In this document: positions 10,731 through 22,917 of the stretch, in pieces
Layout of the letters: each line of letters begins with the position of its first letter
Position numbering within the stretch: the stretch's first letter is position 1
DNA from: Phialocephala subalpina
Taxonomy: Eukaryota > Ascomycota > Leotiomycetes > Helotiales > Mollisiaceae
DNA: 64,000 bases
Assembly (NCBI GenBank): GCA_900073065.1
Contig: FJOG01000011.1
Coordinates: forward strand, 321,454 to 385,453
Direction: 5' to 3'
The notes under the pieces: generated by a model
The model's database searches: none
What the model saw: only the letters and a program-made list of their open reading frames with translations
What the model was told of the DNA's origin: nothing
Translations under genes and position numbers: made by a program

Positions 10731-12193
10731 ATTGAGGAAGAACCAGCTTGGCCAAACAAGATAAGGCATGTTTCAACTTCGATCTGCCTCTCTGATGAGT
10801 ACTCCGGGCCAGTTTTACCATGAAAAGTAGCCAGGTACTGACCCTGGCTTGATATGAATGGAAGCACAATTCACTTTGGAGGCACTTCGATGCTTAGTTC
10901 CACAACAATGCTCCACACACCACAGAGAAAACATCTTTCAATGTTTAGGAGACCATGGAGATAGCGGAAGAGGAGGAGACGAATACCTGAACTAGACAAG
11001 TGAAACTAGTCATAGGAACTCAGACTGAGTATGTAGTATCTGCTATCGACACTGATGTCTATCGAGCTTATCTAACTGAGGAAGTGACAGTCTCCATTAT
11101 CATCACCGCCGCAATTTTGCGTTCTCGCATATCCCCTTAATTCTTATTTTTGGGGAAGGGGTGAGAGGGGGGATATATTATTCTGCAACGATTAGAAATG
11201 AGGCATCTACAATACCCTATACTAGAAAGCTTTTCCACGACTGCGACTAACATAACATTGAACAAACTCTTAGAAGGGGCCCATTTATGAGGACCGAGAT
11301 ATCATATCTTAGATCTTGAATCTATCCAAAGGAAAAAGGGTTATGCTCGGAAGTAGAGCCAAAATACTTTTAAGCTGCTAATGCTAGAGTATTTGGGATT
11401 GTTGAGATAGCCCAATTCCCCTTAGTCTATGGTCGTACGTGGGAGTCTGTTGGTTGAAAATTATATATACTGTACTTGCAATTTCTTATTGTTGCCGCTT
11501 TTCCGCAAAGTCCGCCAATCACATAGTCGAGACGTGGTGCCTAAAATCTTAGCATAGGGTACTGCTATTGACCGCTTCTGACGCACCGTCGCAGGTTACG
11601 TCAAAGATGATCCAGTTTCAGTAAAGTACTAAAGAATGTGAAAGCAGGTCTAGAATAACTTGCAAAGAGACTCTGACTAACTTGATGATACAGACCTTTC
11701 GCAATCTAATCTGATCAACGAAAACAACTTCTATTCTTGCAATACCTAGTTAGGTAGGCAATCAAGCTTCTATACTACCATGTGAGAACCTTGAATATTG
11801 TCAAACAAGTCCCGCCATTGTTTAGATTCATCAAGGCCATCTTTGACTCTTTTTCTATGTCGTTTCAAAGACACGAGTTCTTTTGCACAACCTTTATCAC
11901 GTGTGCGGGATTAACTTACTCTGGGTAGACATATTCAGCTTCTCGTCAGCCCTGCAGTCCGCCCTGTATGCTTAGGCTTAGCAACCGCACCTGCAGATTC
12001 CATGGGGAAGACCACGTGATGCAGGACGCATCATTTCCCTACAAATAGGTCTCAATCTGCGATCATACACTTCTGCATGACCAGATGCCTTCCTACCAAG
12101 ACGAACAGCAAACGCAAATAATCCCATTAATTCTTGCACCGCCTGGTAAAGCCTCTCGCGGCCACTTCCGACGGTTTTCAGCTCAAATTGACG
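10731..12193. other. Intergenic stretch holding repeat copy C
   Basis: No gene recognised. Apart from the dispersed repeat at 11375-11570 I see only a G-rich patch near 11150. The last 250 bases, including CCTACAAATAGG near 12040, probably carry the promoter of the NACHT gene. Confidence 0.5.
11375..11570. repeat. Dispersed repeat, copy C
   Basis: Contains AATGCTAGAGTA, TTGTTGAGATAGCCC, the AGTCTATGGTCGTACGTG core (11423) and the downstream block with CATAGTCGAGACGTGGTGCCT. It matches copy B over its whole length and copy A over the core. It lies between the decayed and the intact NACHT genes. Confidence 0.65.
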
Positions 12194-15100
12194 ATGGATC
12201 CTCTGACTGCACTCAGCCTTGCCAGCTCAGTTGCCCAACTCCTTGATTTCGGAGCAAAGGTGTATCGGGAGACCCAAGAAATTGCCAGGAATGGGTCAAG
12301 CGATTCAGTGAAGCACTTAAATCTGCTTTCTAAGGATTTGGAGACGATCAACACGGGTATATTGAAACGCTACAAACCCCTTGAAAATCGTGCTCTCACG
12401 GATGAAGAGAACGGGCTCGTCGATGTAGCCCGACAATGTAGAGCAATCTCACAGGAGATATTAGACTGCACTCGGTCTTTAATCTCCGACGAAAAACTCA
12501 AGAAAACAAACGCCAAGCGGCCTGGCTACCGTCATATCGCCGATGAGACAGGCGAGGCTTCCAATGAGGACGAGGATAAAGACGAAGATCTCTTGGCTGC
12601 TAAGGGGAGGCTGGATGATGAGGCAAAGCATGCGGAGACGAACGAATTTCTCAATAATGGTGGACCTAAATCTGACGAGGTCCTTATCAAGGACCCTGCT
12701 TCTGAAGCGGTTCATGATGGCGATCTTGGTTTTAAGGGGGCTGTCATTGACATCCTAGACTCTAGGATTGTCGCTCGTGAGACTGCAAAGAATAAGCAAA
12801 AATTCAAGAGCAGATGGAAAGTAGCGAAGACCTCGTTCAAGACAGTCTGGAACAAACATAGGCTGGAGGACCTGGGGGACCGGCATGTAGAGTATCGGGC
12901 TCAACTAACTCTGCGTCTCTTGGTCGTCCTCAACGCTTATCAGGCGCAGCAATCAACTACCCTTAGCGAAGTACGTAGCAAAAGCGATGAAATTATCGAG
13001 GCACTTGCCATTCACTCCCGCAACCAAGCTGCAAACCTGGAGACTGTTGCAGCAATCCTTACTCCTCGCGACGGTTCGCCAAGCACAGTTGTCAGCAATT
13101 CCGGATCCAAGTCATCTACCAAAGGTCGCGCTATAGCAGACGATAAGTGGACTAGGTGTGAAGAGTCAACGACGTTCACCAATTTGGGAGAGGAAGACCC
13201 GCCCAATTTCTCAACTCAAGCAACCAGGGACTGTGGCAGGTTCATTTTAGATGCCTTGCACTTTCGTGGGATCCACCAGAGACAGGAATCAATCCCAGTT
13301 GCCCATAAACACACTTTCGATTGGGTATTAAGATCAACTCATGGCGGCGATGCCTGGGATAGTCTCCTCGATTGGTTAGAAAGAGGATCTGGTTGTTACT
13401 GGGTGTCTGGCAAAGCAGGCTCCGGCAAATCATCTCTCATCAAATTTCTCCTCGGCGACACCAGGCTGCATGAAGCGCTCCAGAAGTGGTCTCGCTCTGA
13501 AGTCCACTCCCATCTTGTCCTCGGATCATTTTTCTTCTGGTACGCCGGCACGACTCTCCAGAAGTCACACGAAGGGCTGCTCCGGGCATTGCTTTTCGCG
13601 ATCCTAGGTGCTCGACCAGGCCTAGATATCTCGCTCTTTCCAGATATATACCGTCAAATCCTCACTGGCAGGTTGCACGACACATTTGAGCTGTCGGAGA
13701 TGGAGTTGAAGCTGGCATTCGCGCGACTCCTGAAAACGATTCCGGCCGACATAAGAATCTGCCTAGTCATCGATGGGCTCGACGAGTATGTTGGAGACTT
13801 AAACGAACTTTGCGACCTCCTGCTCGGAGCAACAAAATCACAGAACATAAAGATTCTATTATCGAGCAGACCGATTCCAATTTGCTGTCAGCGATTTAAA
13901 AGATGTCCCAAGCTTCAACTTCAAGATCTCACACGGTTGGATATACAGCGATATGTTGAGGGTCATCTCATTGTCAATTCGGTCCTAACGGAGATGGAAG
14001 AAATAGAAGCTGGTGTTACTTCGCGGCTGGTTAACATCATAGTCACTCGAGCCTCCGGAGTGTTCCTCTGGGTTGTCTTGGTAGTGCGGATACTCATCAA
14101 ACGACTGCAAGATTATGACTCTATCGAGGAGGTACTGGAGGAGGTAAACGATCTCCCTCCTGATCTGGAACAACTTTACGACAGGATGCTTGGCTCAGTG
14201 AATGAGAAACACCGCATTCTAAGTTCTAAGTACTTGCAGCTAGCCTTGAAGAGTTTGCAAATCAGCGAAGCCCACCCAATCACACCTCTCCAGCTGTTTT
14301 TTGCCGAGAACGAGGACTATGAAGGTATCATACGTAATCCATTACCAGCCCTGACGGAGAAGAAGATGAGGTGGGCATGTAGTTCTATTGAGGGCCGGTT
14401 GCGAAGTCGATGCTGTGGTTTATTAGAGATTCAAGGTCCGGGAGAGCGATTAATACCTGAAGACGAAAGCATTCCAGTAACTGTCGGGTTCTTCCATCGG
14501 ACCGTTGTCGAGTTCCTGCAGCTGGGCACCAATTGGGACAGGATGACAGTAGTCACTTCCAGCACTAATTTCGACGCTGAAACAGCTCTCATATCATCTG
14601 CGGTGGCCGAGTTCCAGTCCATGGCTTCTGCGCAGGCACGTTCCACAGACGACGAAGGGCAATACAGACTCGTTTGGCGCGCAAGCCGGATGGTTGTATA
14701 CGAGAAGAATATCTCTGATGGCTTGCGTGTCCAGTTTCATAACAAATACCTTCCGGAATTTGAGAGGGTTCTACTTCAAACGGACTCGTTGATTCCGCTC
14801 TTCTCAAACATGGCCGATCGCGAAGCTGCCATTCTACTGTCCACGTCTCGAGGATTCTCTCGACTAATATTATCATTTCCACAGTCTTTCTTCTTCAGCT
14901 GTGCTATCAAAGCCAGTCAATGGAATGTTTCCATTCTAGAGAAGGAGATTTTGGCCCCGGAATCCCCTCGTTTAACAATATTCTATCTCCTCGTCCACTA
15001 CGTAGAAGAGACAGATGCACGAGTTCGAGTACAAATTTTTCATTCAATCTCAAGCATGAAAATTGAACCTTCGATCCCAATACCATTTGCTCTTGGCGGT

Positions 15101-15670
15101 TGGGTCAACGACACGCCTTCCAACAAAAGGCTCAGCGCCCTTTTCACTTCAAGGTGGCAAAGCGTTCAATTTCCCGGGGCAAACATGTGCTGGACACCGT
15201 GGCAATTTCTGCTCCGCTATGTGCGAGCCATCACCATCTTTTGGAGCGCACCAGATGTGTTTAACTTTCAGGACCCGCAGATGGTTTTGTCCCTCCTCGA
15301 CATGATACTTTTGATGTTGCGTCGCGGGGCTTCCCTGGACAACTCTGTTTTGGGAGTGCAACACAACAGCTTTCCCGATGTTGCGATGCACTATACTTAC
15401 TCTCCCCGGTATCTCCTGTATAGGTTGCTGAAATCAATCAGGTTTATGGCGTCAGCGCCAACAAGCCCTTGTCTTGCCCATATTGACGACATTACGAGTA
15501 AGGCAATAGAGGTTGATCAATTCATTGGAAATGATACAGAGCAGAACAGCTTCTACTCTATGGACCCCGAGTGGAATGACAAACAGCCTACTGGGAAGGG
15601 ATCAATTTGGCAATGGGCAAAGTGGGACTTTATAAAGTTTTTCTGGGGTGACAAAAACGCCTCTCAGTAG
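12194..15670 (+). CDS. Large NACHT-domain NLR-like protein
   Basis: One uninterrupted exon of 1,158 residues from the ATG at 12194, which begins MDPLTALSLASSVAQLLDFG. That start is a familiar N-terminus for fungal P-loop STAND proteins. The first 350 residues are helical and charged, with an acidic patch near residues 120-140. The NTPase has a complete Walker A (GKAGSGKSS, residue 406) and Walker B (LVIDGLDEY, about 527). A sensor-like ILLSSRPIP and the ASGVFLWVVLVV segment follow. I see no ankyrin, WD40 or TPR repeats in the C-terminal part. Its remaining sequence resembles the DUF7791-type tails of related proteins, as I remember them. All key residues are intact, in contrast to the upstream NACHT gene. 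The likely role is non-self recognition or regulated cell death, inferred from the family and the HET neighbours. Confidence 0.88.
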   Translation: MDPLTALSLASSVAQLLDFGAKVYRETQEIARNGSSDSVKHLNLLSKDLETINTGILKRYKPLENRALTDEENGLVDVARQCRAISQEILDCTRSLISDEKLKKTNAKRPGYRHIADETGEASNEDEDKDEDLLAAKGRLDDEAKHAETNEFLNNGGPKSDEVLIKDPASEAVHDGDLGFKGAVIDILDSRIVARETAKNKQKFKSRWKVAKTSFKTVWNKHRLEDLGDRHVEYRAQLTLRLLVVLNAYQAQQSTTLSEVRSKSDEIIEALAIHSRNQAANLETVAAILTPRDGSPSTVVSNSGSKSSTKGRAIADDKWTRCEESTTFTNLGEEDPPNFSTQATRDCGRFILDALHFRGIHQRQESIPVAHKHTFDWVLRSTHGGDAWDSLLDWLERGSGCYWVSGKAGSGKSSLIKFLLGDTRLHEALQKWSRSEVHSHLVLGSFFFWYAGTTLQKSHEGLLRALLFAILGARPGLDISLFPDIYRQILTGRLHDTFELSEMELKLAFARLLKTIPADIRICLVIDGLDEYVGDLNELCDLLLGATKSQNIKILLSSRPIPICCQRFKRCPKLQLQDLTRLDIQRYVEGHLIVNSVLTEMEEIEAGVTSRLVNIIVTRASGVFLWVVLVVRILIKRLQDYDSIEEVLEEVNDLPPDLEQLYDRMLGSVNEKHRILSSKYLQLALKSLQISEAHPITPLQLFFAENEDYEGIIRNPLPALTEKKMRWACSSIEGRLRSRCCGLLEIQGPGERLIPEDESIPVTVGFFHRTVVEFLQLGTNWDRMTVVTSSTNFDAETALISSAVAEFQSMASAQARSTDDEGQYRLVWRASRMVVYEKNISDGLRVQFHNKYLPEFERVLLQTDSLIPLFSNMADREAAILLSTSRGFSRLILSFPQSFFFSCAIKASQWNVSILEKEILAPESPRLTIFYLLVHYVEETDARVRVQIFHSISSMKIEPSIPIPFALGGWVNDTPSNKRLSALFTSRWQSVQFPGANMCWTPWQFLLRYVRAITIFWSAPDVFNFQDPQMVLSLLDMILLMLRRGASLDNSVLGVQHNSFPDVAMHYTYSPRYLLYRLLKSIRFMASAPTSPCLAHIDDITSKAIEVDQFIGNDTEQNSFYSMDPEWNDKQPTGKGSIWQWAKWDFIKFFWGDKNASQ

Positions 15671-15689
15671 GTTAGAACTTGGCATCTCT

Positions 15690-16245
15690 GAAAACATGTT
15701 ATGCGAAGGAAAAAAGTATGAGGCTATGTTTGGAAGAGATTCTTCCTCAGAATCCTGCTTGAATCCTAGACGATTACTTCTTGATAGAATATCAGGCTCT
15801 GAATACAAGACCATTTCGCATCAAGTTGAAGCTGAAAAGGATTCCAGCGTTATGCGATATCCATTCGAAATTAGAACGGGGGTATTTGGGCTTCGCCCAC
15901 CAAGGGCAAGACCGGAAGATATTGTTTGCGTTTTGCGCGGGTGCAATTTCCACATCTTAGAGGAGAAGCATCCGGGTATTGTCAAGGGAGAGCTCGAGCA
16001 AGGCCTAAGACTTATGAATTAGATTGATCACGAAGAAGGAAAAAGAGCTGGAGAGCTCGTGAGGCTAAGTACAGGAGGAGCTTGGGCCATGATTGGTTGG
16101 CCCATCAACTAAGGAGATGCCCTGACAGGTATCGATGTGTTGGCTCTTGCTTTCTGCTTTGGACTAATGGAAGGTGAGGCCATTGATACGTACAACACGG
16201 AAGGCTGGATTTGCAACAATTGCTGCCAATACGAGCCTTCACCTG
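15690..16245 (+). pseudogene. C-terminal remnant of a HET-domain gene
   Basis: An open frame to 16022 contains GVFGLRPPRARPEDIVCVLR. This matches the end region of HET proteins (GLGPPxxxxGDVVCVLxGC). After the stop and about 100 nt, the typical final motif reappears in pieces: YRCVGSC near 16131, then in another frame FGLMEGEAIDTYN. No YxxLSYCWG-type HET domain is present, because the stretch directly abuts the end of the intact NACHT gene. I read it as the tail of a lost HET gene. It could alternatively be a non-coding read-through region, but the two matching motifs in order make that less likely. Confidence 0.6.
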
Positions 16246-16334
16246 TCCAGTAGCTGTAGAGCCGCTTCGAGGTTATTGAGGCTGGTTTGTATGACATGTG
16301 ACTTGATCGTGGAATTCACCCAGAGAGTTACGGT

Positions 16335-16903
16335 GGCGGTTATAGCCACAGGCGCTTCTGGCTATAACCACAGGCCTGTGGCTGTAACTAAGGACTTGTC
16401 TAGTTAACCAGCTGAATAATGTTAAATCCAGATACCTTGATTAGTCGTTCTTGCTACTATTCCCGGATTCCGAGCTTTATTTCTTTTCTCGGCTTTTACC
16501 GATCGCGAGCTGCACTCGGGATCGAGATACCGAAATTAGTTCCTGAAGATATTCTATACCGGTCGGTAGTCGCTACTAGTGGCTCGAGAGAAACAATAAA
16601 GGTCTATTGCTTTTAATATTTAAATTAACGTAGATTTCAATTATTATAAAGATCGCTTATTAGTAATTATAATAGTTTTAGCGTTTCGTTCTCATTTTGC
16701 TTAAGCCCGAAGAGATAAGCATTTCATTTAGTACTCTTTTTCTTAGTGACTTCGGAAAGTATATCCTCAAATATTAAGGCCTTAACTCGACTACTCACGG
16801 CGCGTGGATTAACTTTGATTCCGGTTATAGATATAGTAGGTGCTCGGCTATAGCTATAGGCCTGTGTGTCTAGCTAGAACCGCCTGTGGTTGTAACCAAC
16901 GCC
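16335..16903. mobile_element. Non-coding element with about 57-bp imperfect terminal inverted repeats
   Basis: The left end (16335-16390) and the reverse complement of the right end (16846-16903) align over about 55 bp, sharing GGCG, CCACAGGCG and CACAGGCCT blocks. A perfect palindrome CCACAGGCCTGTGG lies inside the left end (16368-16381). The interior is AT-rich with no useful frame. I could not define a target-site duplication. This looks like an old MITE or the deleted, possibly RIP-mutated relic of a DNA transposon. Confidence 0.65.
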
Positions 16904-17013
16904 TTTAATGAGAAGTTGAGAACGAGTTGACAGACGCTGAATTATCGAGTTGCATTCTATCCGAGTATCCCATACCGCACCCCGCTCTCCAAAATCAAAT
17001 ATAATCAATCTGT

Positions 17014-20000
17014 TTACTCAGGAATCGCAGCATCGCCTCCAAACTTCAACAAGTCGCTAAATATCGAGCTTCTTTCCGCAAGCTCCTCAGATGTCCCGAT
17101 ATCAGCCACCTTCCCTTTCTCAAGGATACATACACGGTCATAGAAGCCGATATGCGGCAGACGGTGCACAACCGACAATACCGTGACTCCTACGAATTCG
17201 GATGCAATCGCATTGTACATGATGCTCTCCGTTTCATTATCGACACTGTCAGGATCAGCATTACACACTCTTGCAGCTGGTACGACTCAAAACTCACTTG
17301 CTCGTGGCTTCATCTAGAACCAAAATCTTGCCTTGTCGAACCATCGCTCTCGCCAGACAGAACAGTTGCCTCTGTCCAGCCGACAATGCCTCTGAGTTCA
17401 TCTCCCTCTCAACCCCGCCATCGTCAGCGATGAGATCCCAAAGCCGGACTTTCTTGAGCGCCGCAACGATAGTCTCATCGTTCGATAGACCGAAGGGATC
17501 CATGTTGAAGCGGACTGTGCCTGGCATGAGAAAAGGGTCTTGATTAATGACGTTCAAGCGAGAGCGCAATTCAGTGCGACGTATGTCAGATGAGAGAATG
17601 TCGATGCCATCAATCTTGATGCTACCTCCACGCACATCGGTGATTTGAAGCAGAGAGAGCATTAATGATGTCTTGCCACTGCCGGATCGACCGCATATGG
17701 CTATCTTTTCCCCGGGTTTGATGGATAGTGAAATGCCTTTCAAGACTGGAGGTGCCAGAGGTCTGTCGACGTTAGTCACTCATTATCACCGCCATTCATC
17801 ATAGACTTACGAGTAAGCAGCTATTACCCCTTCAAAATCGATTGCACCAGCTTGAGGCCAATCAGCCGGTGGAGTCAGCGAACGCCGACTGGCTTCTTGG
17901 CCATGAGCCACGCGATCTTCGGGTTCCTCTGAGTCTGTCTCCGCAACAAAATCTCTAACTCGAGCAACAGCACCAACAGACATCTCCATTAATGTCCAGA
18001 ATTTGACAACTGACATCAGTGTGGAGCTGAATGTTATCAACATTGACAAGGCCACGCCAACATCTCCCTCTTGGAATGCATCACGCCATGTCACGATGAT
18101 GGCGACAACAAGTATAGCCAAAATTGCCACAGTCAAGTCCAGTACGAGGGCAAGGCACTGCTGTATGCACAACAGCAAATAGAACGGTCGTTGCGAGAAG
18201 TCGATACGAGCATAAACCTCCTGCTGAAATGAGTCTTTCCAGGCACTTCCCATTGCCCTGATGGTCGATGACCCAGCAACAACTTCAATAAAGTGATTGT
18301 ATAGTGGCGCCTTGGCTTCAATGTCGAGAAGTCGTATCTGGCGAGACGTGCGTAGATAGAAATTCTGAGTGACATAGACGATGGCCACAACAAATGGCAG
18401 TGCCACGCCAAGGTATCTCGCGAAGATGAGTAAGATTATGGCTTTGACGACAAGATTGAATGCATCTATTACTGTATCAGTCGATACATATAGGGAGAAC
18501 GATCAACGGCTTACTGAACACGTAGTTGATGGCATACATGGGCAGGCTCATGTCGATAAGCTCCATATCTTGGCTGAAGCTGTTGGGGACGAACACGCCA
18601 ATCAGTGGCGGTTCGAGAGGATTGCATGCATATGAGACTTACCGATTAGTGAGGCTACCAGTATCAACTGTCTGAAAGAAGTAAAGGGGCGCCCCTAACA
18701 CACTCTTGAGGAGGTTCGAATGCAGGTTCGCTGCTGAGTTAGAGACCATCTTGATGATCAGAGCCCAACAGCCCAGAAGAAGTGAAGCAAGCCCTGCCAG
18801 TGTCAAAACTGCATAGACGCTGAGATAGAGGCCATCGGTCCTAGGACCTGGATTCTGTGCATTCGCGTTGGACCACCATAACAACCAGATCGCTTGGCAA
18901 AGTCAGTGCTGATCATTCTTGTGGAAGAAGAAAGTCTTACTAGGAAAATCGCGGAAAAATGAACCCAGGGCCTGCCCTATCAGAAAGACCAGAACGTAGT
19001 GATAGCCAGATGCATTAGCGTAATACTTATAAATTTGCCAGTCCCCACTCTGCCGCTTGGAACTCTGAATAACTTCATCTGTGCTGTTTGTCAATGGATC
19101 GCCAATTGAGTTCAGGCTAGGATCAGCGATGACAGAGACATCAATGGCTCTTTCTGGATCCTCAGACTCTGCGAGCATGTCCACTCTGGTAGAAGCGTGA
19201 TGAGGACCGTCTTCATATTTCTCTTCAGTTGTGGCATACTTTTGTACATTCGAAATATCGCCTGCTGTGAGCCTGCCATCCTCCAAGACGACAATCTCAT
19301 CAGCGTATGGAAGTAATTTGACTTTGGACTTCAAGTCAGCATCGTTTGTAGACCAAGTGAAGGGATTTGACTGCTTACGATTGTGGGTGGCAAGTAGGAC
19401 AGTAGTTCTGCTTTGACGAGCGAGACCGGCAGTACCGAACAAACGGCGCACGATAAGACTTGTAGTATTCGCGTCGATACCACTGAAGATGTCGTCCAGA
19501 AGTATTATTCTGCGACGGCAATAAAATGCTCTAGCAAGAGTCTACGCTGAGTGTCAGTCGCTTTTCGGGTTGTCTCGGAATAGAGGCTTACAATGCGCTG
19601 TTTCTGACCACCGCTCAGTCCTGCTCCATTGCTTCCCACTATGGTCAAGTCTCCACGGGGAAGCTGCTCCAAGTCTGCATTCAGCTCACAAGCCCATAGT
19701 ACCGTAGCGTACCATTTGGGATCCATCTCGGCGCACCCGATGATATTTTGCTGGATTGTGGTGTCTCGCAGCCACGGAGATTGAGAGCAATATGCAATTT
19801 CAAGTCGATCAGACAAGCTGTTGCTCGCATTCGTGGATCCTTCGGGCATGGACAGCGTCTCTCCGAGGATGCTTTCCAGCAATGTTGTCTTGCCGCTCCC
19901 CACAGGCCCAATAGCCATTACAATCTTGCCAAAATTTATCACCAGATCAATGTCCTTGAGTACGGGAGGATCATCGTGACTCCAACCAAAAGATTTTCCC

Positions 20001-22200
20001 TGAATGGAGATGCTGATTACGGTAACATCCACATTATCCACAAGCTCAAAAGCTAAATCGCTACTAAGGCTGTTGGGAGAAGAGACATCGTTGTCAACCT
20101 TCAGCTCCTCCGCAGAGCTTGGCTTGCTGCAATAATCCTGGATACGATCAAAGCATCCAATGCATTGGATAACAGCGGGTATCGACTGGAGCAGCTCCAA
20201 AACAGGGGTGGTCAAGAGGCTTATCAAAGTCAGTGATGTGAAAGCCTTCGCGGCAAGCAGTGAGCTGTCTTGTCGGACAAGGCTGATGCCGGCGTACAGA
20301 GCGAAAGTGGCAACAGGAGCTAAGAGCGCTGGGGCGTTGGCTAGAAAAATGATGCTGTCAGTATCTTAATCCTCAACAGGAGCAGCATGAGTAGTATCTA
20401 CGCACAGAGGAGGAGTTGCCAAATAAGTAATTTGCGGAACTTTTCCGAAGTCCTGATTTCAACCAAACGCATGGCCTGCAGAATCGAAAACATTTTATCC
20501 GACAACCCGAGTGTCTTCACTGCTTTCATGTCGCCAAGCATGCTGGATGCCAAGCGCAGTCTTGCTTGAATCTTCTCAATCCATGAGCGTTGAGCATTAT
20601 TCGATTTTCCCGAAAGCCTGCCAGTTACTCCCGCGAACACTGCCCAAACCAGTCAATATTCGATAGCCAGAGGGGAGAATCGATTCACGTTGCACGCACC
20701 CAAGATTATGGCAAGTGGAACAAGACACGCCACGCCGAGCTGTCTTTCAAGCAGATACATGGCTACCACGATATCGAGAAAAGAGCCCCAAAGCTCGTGA
20801 ATACTCCGGAAGCCTGTTACGATACGCTCGGTGTCGGTTCCCATTAGTGTTATGGCTGTGCTTTCGCCGAGATCAATTGCCCTTGTACCCAGTGATCGTT
20901 GGTGTATAAGGGAGATTAAAGATCCGCGAATGCTGACCACAAGGCGGAATGTCTGGTACCAGTAGAAAGTAGTAGAAGCCTATATCTGATGTGAGTAAAC
21001 CACTCTGTGGATTGGGCCGAGAACCTAACCCTTTGCCAAGCTACTTACAGCTATGCCCACAAATACAAGCGCATAGGCGCCAATCAGAGCCTTCCCATAA
21101 TCGGCTTCGGCACTGGACTGTCCAATGTACTCAATGGTTGTCTCAATAAGGAAGGGCTGCGAGAACGTAAAACACGTCAGGCACACACGAGGTATAACAG
21201 CTGAGAGAAAGGGTGCCAGGTAGGCGCGCAAGCAAGAGTAGAGAAGTGCGTGCCTCCTTCCCTTCTTACCTGCAGTCATGCGTTAGTGAAGTCGTCAATC
21301 GCAATCAGGGTTGATAGTGGTTGATGTAACGTACAATTTGACCAGACATGTTCCAATTGCAGATGCAGCTTGCGGCTTTCGATTTGAGGATCAAGTTCTG
21401 GCAAGCTTTCCACAGATAGAACGGCAGAATATCCTCGTCGGAACGTTCTGGCCAGCCAAGCATAGGACAATCGCTTCCAGAATCCGCTGAAAGGTTCTGG
21501 TGTGTTTGATTTCGCGGCATGCGATGGCCCATTTTGCGACTTGGACTCAAATCCCAGTGCTGCAAGCATCAGAATGAAGATAATGGTGAAGACCGCGGAA
21601 ATGCCATTTGAGCGTGCTGCAGTCAATTGCCACAGAGTCCGCAGGCGCGCAATGTTGAGCAGACTGAGAGCCGAGAAGTACAGTGCCAAGACCGTGGAAG
21701 GCCGAATGGAGCGGAAGTGGTGCAAGTAGGACAAAGGTATAGCTGCAGCGATGGCTAATAAACCAAGAACATCACCTGCGAGAGAAGCATTCGTGTTCAT
21801 GGTCCCGTGATTTGTACTAACGCGCAGGGCAAGAAAGACTGCCTGGGAGACTAGGAGAGCCGTGAGGACTGCCTGTGGTGGAGGGAATGTGTCAGCCAAA
21901 TACAACTTGGGATCTGCTATGCTTTCAATGCTTTCTTACTAACTTGCAACGGTACAGCCAGAGTGCATGGCCCTGTACCACGGGCTGTCTCCACCGATGC
22001 CAGATGCCAGCTGGCGCGAGCAACAGAAACACTGCATTGGGGATACACGAAAAGATCACGTCTTGAAAGAACAAAGTGAAGTCGAAGGGGCGGCAGGAAA
22101 GGTCGACGCGAGGACCCCAAGCGCCGTCGCCCCAAGCTCCTCCACACGCCGCGATCAACATCGTGCGGTGTTTTGAACCGGATGGGGATATTTCGTTCAT
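17014..22200 (-). CDS. ABCC-type (MRP-like) ABC transporter
   Basis: A multi-exon full transporter of roughly 1,500 residues. From the N-terminus: five or so TM helices (TMD0-like; 22200-21400) and a first membrane domain (to about 20240). NBD1 has Walker A GPVGSGKTTL, signature LSGGQKQR and Walker B IILLDDIFSG. A second membrane domain (about 18980-17950) is followed by NBD2 with CGRSGSGKTS, EALSAGQRQL and ILVLDEATS. NBD1 has Asp instead of the catalytic Glu, as is usual in this subfamily. About ten short introns are needed. One verified example joins DEATS to NVDNETES through GTGAGT...CCTGACAG near 17297-17246. I use the ATG at 22200. The inner ATG at 22161 also fits, because family members start close to it. 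It probably exports drugs, conjugates or a metabolite across a plasma or vacuolar membrane. No biosynthetic partner sits beside it. Confidence 0.87.
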
Positions 22201-22917
22201 GAACGTCGAAAGACCGTATTATATGTAGAAAAGATGAGAAATCCACGCCTCAGGCCAAGGGCGGAATCAGCATCAAGCACGAATCGAGTGGGTCGCCTGT
22301 CGTTATCAGCCCCTCGCAGGGGATCTGGACCATTCATGGCGGAATCTTTGTTATAAGGTTACCACCACGCTGCATCAACCGTTTTAAAATGCCATGCGGC
22401 ATGCTGGTTTTTGCCGACTACTCGCACTACACCAACTCATCCAGCACACTTGAAGCGCTTTCAATGTATGTCATTCGTTCAATTTCAGGAGGAGGTAAGG
22501 CTAGACGGAGTGCGCCGTGCTTGAAAGAAGTGTACAGTATAACTCTGTCGCTACCTGCTAGCATTAATCCACCTCATCGCGCTCGCTTTCCGTTTTCCCA
22601 TTCGGACGATGCGCTTGGGAGCGGCTGCTGACCCCTACCTAGGAAGCTCGAAATTGCCTGAGGACATATACCTTCCACTTCGGGAGGCAATTTCGATACG
22701 AGACGCTTATCGGAGCCTCTAGGTCGTACATTCGTGTGCTGGAACTGATCCCGCCAGCGTGTGCATATGCGGCCCAACACTTTCTCCGCGCCGTGCTTCC
22801 CCGTCCCGACACCTAAACCTCGAGTCCTCGCGAGAGATAATCTTGGTGCAACTTGTGGGTTCCTTGATGGATCTACGAGTAAGCTCTAAAACCCTTGCAA
22901 CTATCAACTATCCGAAT
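22201..22917. other. Intergenic stretch between divergent genes
   Basis: No convincing gene was found. The stretch separates the start of the minus-strand transporter from the plus-strand surface-protein pseudogene and presumably contains both promoters. Confidence 0.5.
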
